Below, piece by piece: positions 41,845 to 50,802 of a stretch of DNA of 64,000 bases. Both the position numbers and the translations under genes were made by a program. Numbering within the stretch: position 1 is the stretch's first letter; every line of letters begins with the position of its first letter. Below the pieces are notes generated by a model that was given only the letters and a program-made list of their open reading frames with translations, searched no databases and was not told the DNA's origin. Source of the stretch: Natronoflexus pectinivorans (GTDB taxonomy: Bacteria; Bacteroidota; Bacteroidia; Bacteroidales; Marinilabiliaceae); contig NZ_SLWK01000001.1 of assembly GCF_004345615.1 (NCBI RefSeq), positions 1 through 64,000 of the forward strand, given 5' to 3'.

Positions 41845-44415
41845 ATGATGTTGCAACGTTTCAGTACAATTCTTTTCCTTTTTATCATTTCAATTTTAAC
41901 GCTTAACGGACAAACGTCCACCCCTGAAATATCTTATTCAGGTACTCCCAGAAGCTACACAATTGCCGGAATCGAAGTTGTCGGTGATCTCAACAATGAT
42001 CCGCAAATTCTTGCGAATTTATCAGGATTAAGAGTTGGTCAACAGATCACAGTTCCCGGAGATGATATTACCAATGCCATCAAAAAGTATTGGGACTACG
42101 GACTTTTTTCCGATGTAAAAATTTCTGCAGCCAAAATAGAAGGTCGCCAAATTTGGCTGGAAATTTACCTTCAGGAACGACCACGATTATCTGAAATTAA
42201 CTATACAGGACTGCGCCGCTCAGAAATTGACGCGGTAAACGACAGAGTCGCCATGATGCGAGGCAGCCAGGTTACTCCATACCTTATTGACAGAGCACAG
42301 CGATTCATTAGGAGTCATTTTGTTGAAAGAGGATTCTACAATACGGAAGTCTCGATTGTGCAACGTGACGATACAGCCAGAGTAAACCATGTTATACTGG
42401 ATGTACACGTAGATAAAAAAGAGAGAGTAAAAGTTAACAGTCTGACTTTTGAAGGAAACGAAGAGTTTACTGATAACCGTTTGAACCGAATTATGAAGAA
42501 GACCAATCAACGACGTCGACTTCGTAACTTTTTCAGGACCAAACGTTTTGTTGAAGAAAACTACAGAAACGACCTGCGCGCCATTATAGAAAAATACAAT
42601 GAAAGAGGTTATCGCGATGCATACATCATAGAAGAATCAGTTACAAGAGCTGACGATAATACAGTTGACATAAATATAAAAATTGAGGAAGGTGACCAAT
42701 ATTACTTTGGAAATATAACCTGGATCGGTAATACCATTTATCCAGGTGAGTATCTTGGCCATGTATTAAGAATCCAAAAAGGGGATATTTTTAATCAGAC
42801 AAGACTTGATGAAAGACTATTTATAGACGACGATGCGGTTCATAATCTCTATATGAATAACGGATACCTTTTCAGCCGAATCATCCCGGTGGATGTGCGC
42901 ATTGAAAATGATACCGTTGATTTGGAGATGAGAATTTTTGAAGGAGATCAGGCAACAATTAACAACGTCATTATTCGGGGGAACACCAAAACTCACGAAC
43001 ATGTTGTTCGCAGGGAATTAAGAACCAAACCAGGTGAGTTGTTCAACAAAGCGCTCCTGATACGTACAGTCCGGGAATTAGCCCAATTAGGCCATTTCGA
43101 CCCGGAAAAAATTCGACCTGTTCCATTGCCTGATCCCGATAAAGGAACGGTTGATCTGGAATATAACCTGGAAGAAAAAGCAAACGACCAGATAGAGCTT
43201 TCCGGGGGTTGGGGAGCAGGAATGTTTGTAGGTTCATTGGGATTACGATTCACAAACTTCTCGGTAAGAAACTTTTTTAACGGTGAAGCATGGCGACCAC
43301 TTCCAACAGGTGATGGGCAAACTTTATCACTCAGAGCACAAACAAACGGCCGATATTACCAGGCATATAGCGTCAGTTTTATGGAACCATGGTTGGGTGG
43401 TAGTAAGCCAAACTCACTGAGTGTTTCCTTACACAGATCAATACAAACAGGTGTAAGCAGTAGGTATGGCAGTATGTTCAATATGTATGGAATGCGACAG
43501 GATCCTTTTGCCTTAAGAGGAGACGACTCCCGACATTTCAAAACTTTTGGAATGTCAGTGGGATTAGGAAGAAGGCTCACCTGGCCCGATGACTACTTTG
43601 TATTATATAATGAATTAAGCTATCAGCATTACGATATGAAAAGGTGGCATTTTCTTATGTCAAACGGTCGTGCCAATAATATAAAATTTAGAACAGTCCT
43701 ATCACGTCGCTCAATTGATAACCCACTTTATACCAGATCGGGATCTGACTTTAGTTTAGGGCTTGAATTTACCCCACCGTATTCCTGGTTTAGTGATAAA
43801 GACTATTCAACCGTAACCAATCAACAAGAATTATATCGCTTCATTGAGTACCATAAGTGGAGTTTTAAAGGAAGTATGTTTAAAACTCTGGATAATGCAA
43901 ACAAATTGGTTATTATGCCGCGTATAGAAGCTGGTTTTCTCGGGTATTACAATAAACATCGACGCTCACCTTTAGAGCAGTACACTATGGGTGGCGACGG
44001 TATGGCTATGAATTTCAGCTACTACGGCAGCGAAAACGTCGGTTTGAGAGGATATGAAAACAACTCTTTAACAGCTTTTAGTATAATTCCCGATGAAACA
44101 CAGTCTTCTGGCTTCCGACAAGTGGCAAACGCAAACATATATAACAAGATGACTCTGGAAATGAGATATCCTTTAACCCTTCAGCCATCGGCCACGGTTT
44201 ACGGATTAGTTTTTGCTGAGGCCGGAAACTCATGGGCAGAGTTTAGTGATTACAACCCGTTTCAACTATACAGGTCGGCAGGTGTTGGACTGAGAATCTT
44301 CCTTCCAATGTTCGGTCTGTTGGGAATTGACTGGGGTTATGGTTTCGATCAAAACCCATATAATCCCAATGCAAACGGCAGTAACTTCCATTTCGTAATG
44401 GGACAGAATTTTTAA
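41845..44415 (+). CDS. bamA: Outer-membrane assembly factor BamA
   Basis: BamA is the central barrel that inserts outer-membrane proteins. The 856-aa protein has a signal peptide (1-23), five POTRA domains (about 35-445) and an Omp85 barrel (about 450-856) ending in VMGQNF with the C-terminal Phe. Typical segments are EIYLQERPRLSEINYTG, YNERGYRDAYIIEESV and AGNSWAEFSDYNPFQLYRSAGVGLRIFLPMFGLLGIDWGYGF (lid-type motif). Three OmpH/Skp chaperone genes follow. Confidence 0.95.
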   Translation: MMLQRFSTILFLFIISILTLNGQTSTPEISYSGTPRSYTIAGIEVVGDLNNDPQILANLSGLRVGQQITVPGDDITNAIKKYWDYGLFSDVKISAAKIEGRQIWLEIYLQERPRLSEINYTGLRRSEIDAVNDRVAMMRGSQVTPYLIDRAQRFIRSHFVERGFYNTEVSIVQRDDTARVNHVILDVHVDKKERVKVNSLTFEGNEEFTDNRLNRIMKKTNQRRRLRNFFRTKRFVEENYRNDLRAIIEKYNERGYRDAYIIEESVTRADDNTVDINIKIEEGDQYYFGNITWIGNTIYPGEYLGHVLRIQKGDIFNQTRLDERLFIDDDAVHNLYMNNGYLFSRIIPVDVRIENDTVDLEMRIFEGDQATINNVIIRGNTKTHEHVVRRELRTKPGELFNKALLIRTVRELAQLGHFDPEKIRPVPLPDPDKGTVDLEYNLEEKANDQIELSGGWGAGMFVGSLGLRFTNFSVRNFFNGEAWRPLPTGDGQTLSLRAQTNGRYYQAYSVSFMEPWLGGSKPNSLSVSLHRSIQTGVSSRYGSMFNMYGMRQDPFALRGDDSRHFKTFGMSVGLGRRLTWPDDYFVLYNELSYQHYDMKRWHFLMSNGRANNIKFRTVLSRRSIDNPLYTRSGSDFSLGLEFTPPYSWFSDKDYSTVTNQQELYRFIEYHKWSFKGSMFKTLDNANKLVIMPRIEAGFLGYYNKHRRSPLEQYTMGGDGMAMNFSYYGSENVGLRGYENNSLTAFSIIPDETQSSGFRQVANANIYNKMTLEMRYPLTLQPSATVYGLVFAEAGNSWAEFSDYNPFQLYRSAGVGLRIFLPMFGLLGIDWGYGFDQNPYNPNANGSNFHFVMGQNF

Positions 44416-44496
44416 TATTAAAAAATGGTTTAGTTTTTGTATTACCTGTAAATAATTGCATTAGCTTTAAACCAAGAACGATAAAATTTTTGTCAT

Positions 44497-45006
44497 ATGA
44501 AGAAGACAATTTTAATTTTGCTGGCAATAATAGGTTTGCAAACCACAACCTATGCACAACGATATGCCTTTGTTGATACTGACTACGTATTACGAAACAT
44601 TCCGGCCTTTCAGGCAGCTCAGGAACAATTAAACCAATTGTCTACCCGCTGGCAGGCCGAGATAGAAGAAATTTATCAGGAAGTTGCACGTATGTATCAG
44701 AACTATCAAACAGAAAGTGTATTTTTATCTGCCGAAATGCGAACAAGCAGAGAAGAGGCCATAATAGCAAAAGAAAGAGAAGCTAAAATGCTTCAGCATA
44801 AATATTTTGGGGCTGAAGGAGAAATGGCTAAACGACAGGAGACATTGATACAACCGATTCAAGAGCAAGTATCAAATGCCATACGTGAAATAGCAAGAGA
44901 AGAAGATCTGGCCGCAGTATTTGATAAAGCCAACGGAGTATTATATCTTGATCCGAGACACGACAGAAGCGACCAGGTGCTACAAAGACTTGGCCATAGA
45001 AGATAA
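44497..45006 (+). CDS. Skp/OmpH-family periplasmic chaperone 1
   Basis: A 169-aa periplasmic protein. The signal peptide (1-20, IGLQTTTYAQ) is followed by the OmpH core: YAFVDTDYVLRNIPAFQAAQEQL, a long coiled-coil hairpin (about 45-115) and the closing helix. Skp-type trimers hold unfolded outer-membrane proteins for BamA. It is the first of three tandem paralogs. Confidence 0.9.
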   Translation: MKKTILILLAIIGLQTTTYAQRYAFVDTDYVLRNIPAFQAAQEQLNQLSTRWQAEIEEIYQEVARMYQNYQTESVFLSAEMRTSREEAIIAKEREAKMLQHKYFGAEGEMAKRQETLIQPIQEQVSNAIREIAREEDLAAVFDKANGVLYLDPRHDRSDQVLQRLGHRR

Positions 45007-45023
45007 ACATAAACCAGATATCA

Positions 45024-45542
45024 ATGAGATTAATTAGAAACAGCGGGCTGATTATTATTGCCTTATTAATGTCCTTTGGAGTTTCGGCACAATCCCCGAA
45101 ATTCGGACATGTCAGCGTTGCCGACATTATTCTTCAAATGCCTGAATACCAACAAATAGGCAAAACCATGGAAGATGAAACCTCTGTGCTGGAAAGACAA
45201 TTCACATCCATGAGAGAAGAACTCAACCGTATTGAAATTGAGTATGAAACCAATTTTGACACTTACACTCCAGCTCAACGAACAGCTAAGGAGGAAGAGT
45301 ATGCTCAGCTTCAACAAAGGGTTCAGGAGTTTTTTACCAATTCTCAGCAAACCCTACAAAGAAGACAGGAAGAATTGCAAATACCTGTTCTCAATAAACT
45401 ATTCTCTGCCATAGAAGAGGTAGGAAATGAACATGGCTTTTTGTACATCTTCGAGATAAATTCAGGCTTAACTCTTTTTGAGTCGCCAACCAGCGTGGAT
45501 GTAACCCCGCTTGTAAAACAAAAATTAGGAATTCAGAATTAA
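45024..45542 (+). CDS. Skp/OmpH-family periplasmic chaperone 2
   Basis: A 172-aa paralog starting 18 bp after the first. Signal peptide 1-22 (VSAQ), then KFGHVSVADIILQMPEYQQIGK, a coiled-coil hairpin (about 55-120) and the end FLYIFEINSGLTLFESPTSVDVTPLVKQKLG. It is closer to copy 3 than to copy 1, sharing the KFGH.....I..MPE start and the DVTPLVK/DCAPLVK end. Confidence 0.9.
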   Translation: MRLIRNSGLIIIALLMSFGVSAQSPKFGHVSVADIILQMPEYQQIGKTMEDETSVLERQFTSMREELNRIEIEYETNFDTYTPAQRTAKEEEYAQLQQRVQEFFTNSQQTLQRRQEELQIPVLNKLFSAIEEVGNEHGFLYIFEINSGLTLFESPTSVDVTPLVKQKLGIQN

Positions 45543-45557
45543 TGTTGAATAATAATA

Positions 45558-46085
45558 ATGCATCGTAATATGAAACTTTTAAAACTTTCTGTTGTAATCA
45601 CTCTGTTGTTGATTACTCCTTTGATATCCTCAGCCCAGGAATTGAAGTTTGGACACATCGATATGCAGGAACTAATCATGCATATGCCTGAAAAGCAGGA
45701 AGCAGACAGGCGACTCCAACAAGAGGCACAAACTCTTCAGAACAGAATGCGTGTAATGAGCGAGGAGCACGAACGCAAATTCCGTGAATATTTAGCCGAA
45801 CGCGAAAACATGCCTGAACTCATCAGAGCCACCATGGAAAAAGAGATACAGGAAATTGAACAACGACTACAGAACTTCCAGTCCATGGCACAACAAACGC
45901 TTTCCAGAAAAGAGCAGGAATTATATCAGCCCATCCTGGAAAAACTACAAAGAGCCATTGATGCTGTAGGAGAAGAGAATGGATTCATCTACATTTTCGA
46001 TGTTAGCTCACAGGTGGTGCTGTTTCACTCTGACGACAGTGTTGACTGTGCCCCGCTTGTGAAAGCAAAACTTGGAATTAATTAA
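45558..46085 (+). CDS. Skp/OmpH-family periplasmic chaperone 3
   Basis: A third paralog, 175 aa; ATG at 45570 (MKLLKLSVVITLLL) may be the true start, giving 171 aa. It has a signal peptide ending in SSAQ, then LKFGHIDMQELIMHMPEKQEAD, a coiled-coil hairpin and FIYIFDVSSQVVLFHSDDSVDCAPLVKAKLG. It is followed by the long hairpin at 46114-46183. Confidence 0.9.
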   Translation: MHRNMKLLKLSVVITLLLITPLISSAQELKFGHIDMQELIMHMPEKQEADRRLQQEAQTLQNRMRVMSEEHERKFREYLAERENMPELIRATMEKEIQEIEQRLQNFQSMAQQTLSRKEQELYQPILEKLQRAIDAVGEENGFIYIFDVSSQVVLFHSDDSVDCAPLVKAKLGIN

Positions 46086-46113
46086 CGAGGTAAGATATTT
46101 TTACTTATTTTAG

Positions 46114-46183
46114 AGGAGGTTTTTCCTGAATATTTATTGCAAACGTAGTTCGTTTGCAATAAATGTTTAAAGGGAAGCCTCCT
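46114..46183 (+). terminator. Long two-part terminator hairpin after the OmpH genes
   Basis: The outer arms are AGGAGGTTTTTCC (46114 on) and GGGAAGCCTCCT (to 46183), followed by TTTTC. The inner perfect 14-bp stem is ATTTATTGCAAACG, loop TAGTT, complement (46132-46164). It covers the ATG at 46163, arguing against that start for murI. Confidence 0.8.
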
Positions 46184-46213
46184 TTTTCATTATATCAAAG
46201 ATATTTCCAGAAC

Positions 46214-47038
46214 ATGCATCAACCGGGGCCTATTGCAGTATTTGATTCGGGATATGGAGGACTTACCATCCTTAATGATCTTTTATCCTCTTTTCCTGAA
46301 TATGACTTTACCTATTTGGGCGACAATGCCAGATCGCCCTATGGAGGCCGATCTTTTGATGTGGTGTATCGTTATACTTTGCAAGCTGTAAAATCGCTTT
46401 TCGCAATGGGTTCTCCACTTGTAATTCTCGCCTGCAATACCGCATCGGCAAAAGCGCTAAGAACCATTCAACAAATTGATTTGCCTCACATTGATGCTTC
46501 CAGAAGGGTATTAGGAGTTATCCGTCCAAGTGCGGAAAAAATCGGAGAACTAACACAATCAGGATGTGTGGGTGTTTTAGGTACCACTGGCACCGTGCTT
46601 TCAGAATCATACCCACTGGAAATAAAAAAATTGTTTCCTCATATCAGGGTAGAACAGGAGGCATGTCCAATGTGGGTTCCATTGGTTGAAAACAATGAGC
46701 ACCTGTCGGAAGGAGCGCACTTCTTTGTAAAAAAGAATATTGAGAATCTGTTTAAAAAAGCCCCTGAAACGGACACCATAATACTTGGATGCACCCATTA
46801 TCCTCTGCTCAAACCAGTTATTAAAAAACACGTTCCCGCAGGTGTAAGAATTATTTCGCAGGGGCCAATTGTTGCCGAAAGTCTGAAAGACTATTTTGCA
46901 CGCCATCCTGAAATGGAGTCAAGAATTTCAAGGAACAATCGTTGCCTATTTTACACCACTGAACATCCCAACAAATTTTCACAAACCGCCTCGATATTTA
47001 TGGACAGGGAGATAACAGCAATAAGGTTGGAGTACTAA
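46214..47038 (+). CDS. murI: Glutamate racemase
   Basis: MurI makes D-glutamate for peptidoglycan. From ATG 46214 the protein is 274 aa, beginning MHQPGPIAVFDSGYGGLTIL; the upstream in-frame ATG at 46163 lies inside a terminator hairpin and adds 17 unconserved residues. Catalytic cysteines are C74 (LACNTASAKALR) and C193 (LGCTHYPLL), with FDSGYGG and the LGDNARSPYGGRS loop present. It follows the Skp cluster as in many Bacteroidetes, but the hairpin suggests partly separate expression. Confidence 0.95.
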   Translation: MHQPGPIAVFDSGYGGLTILNDLLSSFPEYDFTYLGDNARSPYGGRSFDVVYRYTLQAVKSLFAMGSPLVILACNTASAKALRTIQQIDLPHIDASRRVLGVIRPSAEKIGELTQSGCVGVLGTTGTVLSESYPLEIKKLFPHIRVEQEACPMWVPLVENNEHLSEGAHFFVKKNIENLFKKAPETDTIILGCTHYPLLKPVIKKHVPAGVRIISQGPIVAESLKDYFARHPEMESRISRNNRCLFYTTEHPNKFSQTASIFMDREITAIRLEY

Positions 47039-47043
47039 TAGAA

Positions 47044-47571
47044 TCAGTTTCCACCATCCTCAGAATACCATCCTGCATACATCAGGTAATTGTTGGCAAT
47101 TTTATGAATCATATCTTTGGATTGCCCAGGTTCAATCTCTTTAACTTTTTTAGCAGGTACGCCTGCATAAACGCTGTTAGGTTCCACAATGGTTCCGGTG
47201 AGCACCAAAGAATTAGCAGCTATGATTGAATTTGAGCCAATCACTGCATGATCCAGAATTGTCGCCCCTATACCTATAAGAACATTGTCCTCAATTTTTG
47301 CTCCGTGAATGGTCACATTGTGTCCTACTGAAACATTATCACCAATCTCAACCACCGATTTTTGATATAAAGTATGCAATACAGTGCCATCCTGAATATT
47401 TACCCGATTACCGATTCTAATGGAGTTAACATCGCCTCGTAAAACAGCATTATACCAGATGCTGCACTCATCTCCAATGACAACGTCTCCTATGATGGTG
47501 GCGTTTTCCGCCAGGAAAACGTCTTTACCTATTTTGGGTGTAAATCCTCTGACTTCTCTTACTAATGCCAT
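47044..47571 (-). CDS. Gamma-carbonic anhydrase-like hexapeptide protein
   Basis: A 175-aa left-handed beta-helix protein (YrdA/PaaY type). Hexapeptide repeats run from about 10 to 140 (IIGDVVIGDECSIWYNAVLRGD, RIGNRVNIQDGTVLH). Candidate zinc His residues are in TVLHTL, VGHNVTIHG. The active-site Arg is in LRGDV and the Gln in NIQDG. Catalytic activity in this subgroup is variable. It is convergent with murI. Confidence 0.9.
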   Translation of the reverse strand: MALVREVRGFTPKIGKDVFLAENATIIGDVVIGDECSIWYNAVLRGDVNSIRIGNRVNIQDGTVLHTLYQKSVVEIGDNVSVGHNVTIHGAKIEDNVLIGIGATILDHAVIGSNSIIAANSLVLTGTIVEPNSVYAGVPAKKVKEIEPGQSKDMIHKIANNYLMYAGWYSEDGGN

Positions 47572-47767
47572 GACTTGATTATTTAATTTCCAGACAAAGA
47601 TAACTAATTATACTCTGCAACCTGCCAACTGGATTTTCTGTTGATAAAAATCATAGAAAAAGCACGACACCAGAGCACTCTCGTCATTGTATTATAACAA
47701 ATAAATCGGTAAATTGGTTTTAATACATTCAGGCATCAAATACACAAATACATAAACCAGGGTCACG
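47572..47767. other. Divergent intergenic region before korA
   Basis: 196 bp between the divergent gamma-carbonic-anhydrase and korA genes. It is A+T-rich. I see no gene and no consensus promoter that I would defend. Confidence 0.4.
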
Positions 47768-49618
47768 ATGCAAAGAAGATCTAAAATAATTGATGCAAAC
47801 AGGATCGCCGTCAGATTCTCCGGAGATTCCGGAGATGGTATGCAACTCACCGGATCGTTGTTTTCACTAACTACCGCCGCTTTTGGCAATGACATATCCA
47901 CCTTTCCCGATTTCCCGGCTGATATACGTGCACCACAAGGAACCATCAGCGGAGTTTCCGGTTTTCAGGTACATTTTGGTAAGGGTGTATGTACACCTGC
48001 TGATTTAACAGATGTGTTAGTTGCAATGAACCCGGCAGCATTAAAATCCAACGTAAGTTTCATGAGTCCAGGCGGCACCATCATCATGGATGTTGACAAC
48101 TTCGACAAAAAGAACCTTGTAAAAGCAGGCTATGAGACCGACGACCCAATTATTGAAGACAAACTTCAAGGGTTTAACATCGTAAAGGCACCCATCACCT
48201 CTCTCAGCCAGGAATGCACCAAAGATTTAAAACTCGACAGGAAAAGCATTCTGCGAAGCAAAAACATGTTTGCTCTTGGCCTGATCAACTGGATGTTCAA
48301 CCGACCTATTGACTATACCAGAAAATATATACGCCATAAGTTCAGCCATAAACCTGAGGTTATGGAGGCGAATTTGAGAATTCTGGAAACAGGATTTAAT
48401 TATGGTAATATCATACAGGCAGGTACGCCCTCTTTTCACATTACTACAACAGAACCTCAAAAGGGACTTTACAGAAATTTAAGCGGTAACAAGGCTGTGG
48501 CCTGGGGATTTCTTTTGGCTGCCGAAAAAAGCGGCCTGCAATTGTTCCTCGGCTCGTATCCGATTACACCTGCAACAGAAATATTGCAAGAACTGGCCGG
48601 CAGAAAAGATTTAGGAGTAAAGGTTTTTCAGGCCGAAGATGAAATAGCTGCCATTGCATCGGCCATTGGAGCCTCATATGCTGGCGCACTTGGTATTACC
48701 AATACATCCGGGCCGGGATTATCTCTAAAAAGTGAGGCTCTGGGATTGGCAGTCATGGCAGAAGTGCCATTGGTGGTGGTCAATGTTCAGCGAGGTGGCC
48801 CATCAACAGGGTTGCCAACCAAAACAGAGCAGTCGGATCTTATGCAGGCACTTTATGGCAGAAACGGTGAGAGCCCTCTGGTTGTGATGGCTGCAAGCAC
48901 ACCGGTAAACTGTTTCGATTATGCATTTTACGCCTCTAAAATTGCTCTTGAACATATGATCCCGGTGATACTGCTTACCGACAGCTTTCTGGCAAACGGT
49001 TCTCAACAATGGAAGGTTCCGGAAGAGGGAGACTTTCCAAATATTGAGATTCCTGTTAGCAGGCAAAAACCCGGTGAATTTTCACCCTATCTCAGAAATT
49101 CCGAAAAATTAAACCGCGATTGGGTTTGCCCAGGAATGGAAGGTTTTGAACATCGCATCGGCAGTCTGGAAAAAGATGCCGAAACCGGAGCTGTATCGCA
49201 TGATGGACCCAACCATGAAATCATGGTTCATTTAAGAGAGGAAAAACTTAAACGGGTGGCAAATTTTATTCCTCCACTTACAGTGGAGGGAAAAACAGAG
49301 GCAGAAGTTCTCGTGGTAGGTTGGGGCAGCACATATGGCCATTTACATACAGCCATTGAGGAGTTAACCAACGAGGGACATCAGATTGCATTCGCACAAT
49401 TTAATTACATCAATCCGCTTCCAAAAAACACCGGTGAAATTTTGAGTAAATACAAGACCATTATTGTATGTGAATTAAACTTAGGGCAGTTTGCAGCCTG
49501 GTTGCGGAACCATTTCCCACAACACCGTTACATTCAATATAATAAAGTACAGGGATTACCATTCACCATTAAAGAACTCAAAGAGTTCTTTAGAAAAAAT
49601 CTGGAGGAACTGAAATGA
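47768..49618 (+). CDS. korA: 2-oxoglutarate:ferredoxin oxidoreductase, alpha subunit
   Basis: KorA with KorB converts 2-oxoglutarate, CoA and oxidised ferredoxin to succinyl-CoA, or the reverse. The 616-aa protein is a fusion of the gamma domain (about 10-190: IAVRFSGDSGDGMQLTG) and the alpha (PFOR N-terminal) domain (about 220-616: LFLGSYPITPATEIL, FQAEDEIAAIASAIGASYAG, NTSGPGLSLKSEALG). No ferredoxin domain is fused. Its stop overlaps the korB start (ATGA). Confidence 0.94.
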   Translation: MQRRSKIIDANRIAVRFSGDSGDGMQLTGSLFSLTTAAFGNDISTFPDFPADIRAPQGTISGVSGFQVHFGKGVCTPADLTDVLVAMNPAALKSNVSFMSPGGTIIMDVDNFDKKNLVKAGYETDDPIIEDKLQGFNIVKAPITSLSQECTKDLKLDRKSILRSKNMFALGLINWMFNRPIDYTRKYIRHKFSHKPEVMEANLRILETGFNYGNIIQAGTPSFHITTTEPQKGLYRNLSGNKAVAWGFLLAAEKSGLQLFLGSYPITPATEILQELAGRKDLGVKVFQAEDEIAAIASAIGASYAGALGITNTSGPGLSLKSEALGLAVMAEVPLVVVNVQRGGPSTGLPTKTEQSDLMQALYGRNGESPLVVMAASTPVNCFDYAFYASKIALEHMIPVILLTDSFLANGSQQWKVPEEGDFPNIEIPVSRQKPGEFSPYLRNSEKLNRDWVCPGMEGFEHRIGSLEKDAETGAVSHDGPNHEIMVHLREEKLKRVANFIPPLTVEGKTEAEVLVVGWGSTYGHLHTAIEELTNEGHQIAFAQFNYINPLPKNTGEILSKYKTIIVCELNLGQFAAWLRNHFPQHRYIQYNKVQGLPFTIKELKEFFRKNLEELK

Positions 49619-50634
49619 ATAATCCACATACCATCATTCAAAAAGAGGAATATAAAAGCAGTCAAAACGTAAGATGGTGTCCCGGTTGCGGAGATCATGC
49701 CATACTCAACAGTGTGCAAAAAGCCATGGCCGAACTAAACCTAAAACGTGAAGAGGTGGTGGTAGTTTCAGGAATCGGGTGTTCGTCGCGATTTACATAC
49801 TATATGAACACCTTCGGGTTTCATACCATACATGGAAGGGGTTCAGCCATAGCTTCAGGTGTAAAAATTGCCAACCCAAATCTGAAAGTCTGGCAAATCA
49901 CCGGAGACGGCGATGCTTTGGCCATTGGAGGGAATCATTTTATTCATACCATCAGGCGAAACATCGATTTAAACATCATCCTGTTCAACAACCAAATATA
50001 TGGACTGACCAAAGGACAGTTTTCCCCTACTTCCAAGCGGGGTTTCATCTCAAAAACCTCTCCTTTTGGAACCATTGAGCATCCTTTCAGACCCGGAGAA
50101 CTGGCCATTGGGGCGCGGGGGAATTTCTTTGCCCGCACCATTGACCGCAAACTAAATTTATGCACTGAGGTATTTAAGGAGGCTGCCATGCACAGCGGAA
50201 CATCCATTGTTGAAGTGCTGCAAAATTGTGTGATTTATAATGATAAAACCCACGAAGAACTGACCGACAAGGAGGAAAAGCATGACCGCACCATTATTCT
50301 GAAACATGGTGAACCCATGATATTTGGAAAAAACAGCGACAAAGGGCTTGTTCTTGATGGCATGCAGTTAAAGGTGGTAAAAATTGGAGAGAACGGAATT
50401 ACAAAGGATCATTTACTGGTGCACGATGCCGAATGTCAGGACTCCTTCCTTCACCTGAAACTGACAAATATGGAGTACCCGGAATTTCCCGTTGCCCTGG
50501 GTGTTATCAGAAAAGTAAAAGCCCCGGTTTACGATCAGGAAGTTATCCACCAGATTGAAAGAGTACAATCATCGTCTAACATCAAAACTTTTCGGGATTT
50601 GGCAGTTGAGGGTGATGTGTGGGAGGTGGAATAG
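49615..50634 (+). CDS. korB: 2-oxoglutarate:ferredoxin oxidoreductase, beta subunit
   Basis: KorB binds thiamine diphosphate and a [4Fe-4S] cluster. The 339-aa protein has VRWCPGCGDHAIL (CxxC near 23-26), SGIGCSSRF, the TPP motif GDGDALAIGGNHFIH, then FNNQIYGLTKGQFSPTS. A later cysteine (LQNCVIYND) completes the likely cluster ligands. It makes an obligate complex with KorA. Confidence 0.95.
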   Translation: MNNPHTIIQKEEYKSSQNVRWCPGCGDHAILNSVQKAMAELNLKREEVVVVSGIGCSSRFTYYMNTFGFHTIHGRGSAIASGVKIANPNLKVWQITGDGDALAIGGNHFIHTIRRNIDLNIILFNNQIYGLTKGQFSPTSKRGFISKTSPFGTIEHPFRPGELAIGARGNFFARTIDRKLNLCTEVFKEAAMHSGTSIVEVLQNCVIYNDKTHEELTDKEEKHDRTIILKHGEPMIFGKNSDKGLVLDGMQLKVVKIGENGITKDHLLVHDAECQDSFLHLKLTNMEYPEFPVALGVIRKVKAPVYDQEVIHQIERVQSSSNIKTFRDLAVEGDVWEVE

Positions 50635-50802
50635 TGATTCCATTACTCTGACTAAGCAGGAAATTAAACCCTTACTTCTTATATAAATAACGAATGATAT
50701 TCGTTATTTTTGCAGGTAATCACAACCATTAACAAAACCAACCCTAAACGAATTGCACATTCATACTCCATGGTTGTGGATTTTTCAATATATTTGCCCT
50801 GC

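Noticed and set aside
50710-50802. 31-residue extension of the porin
   Set aside because: It removes a normal signal peptide from the N-terminus; 50803 restores it.
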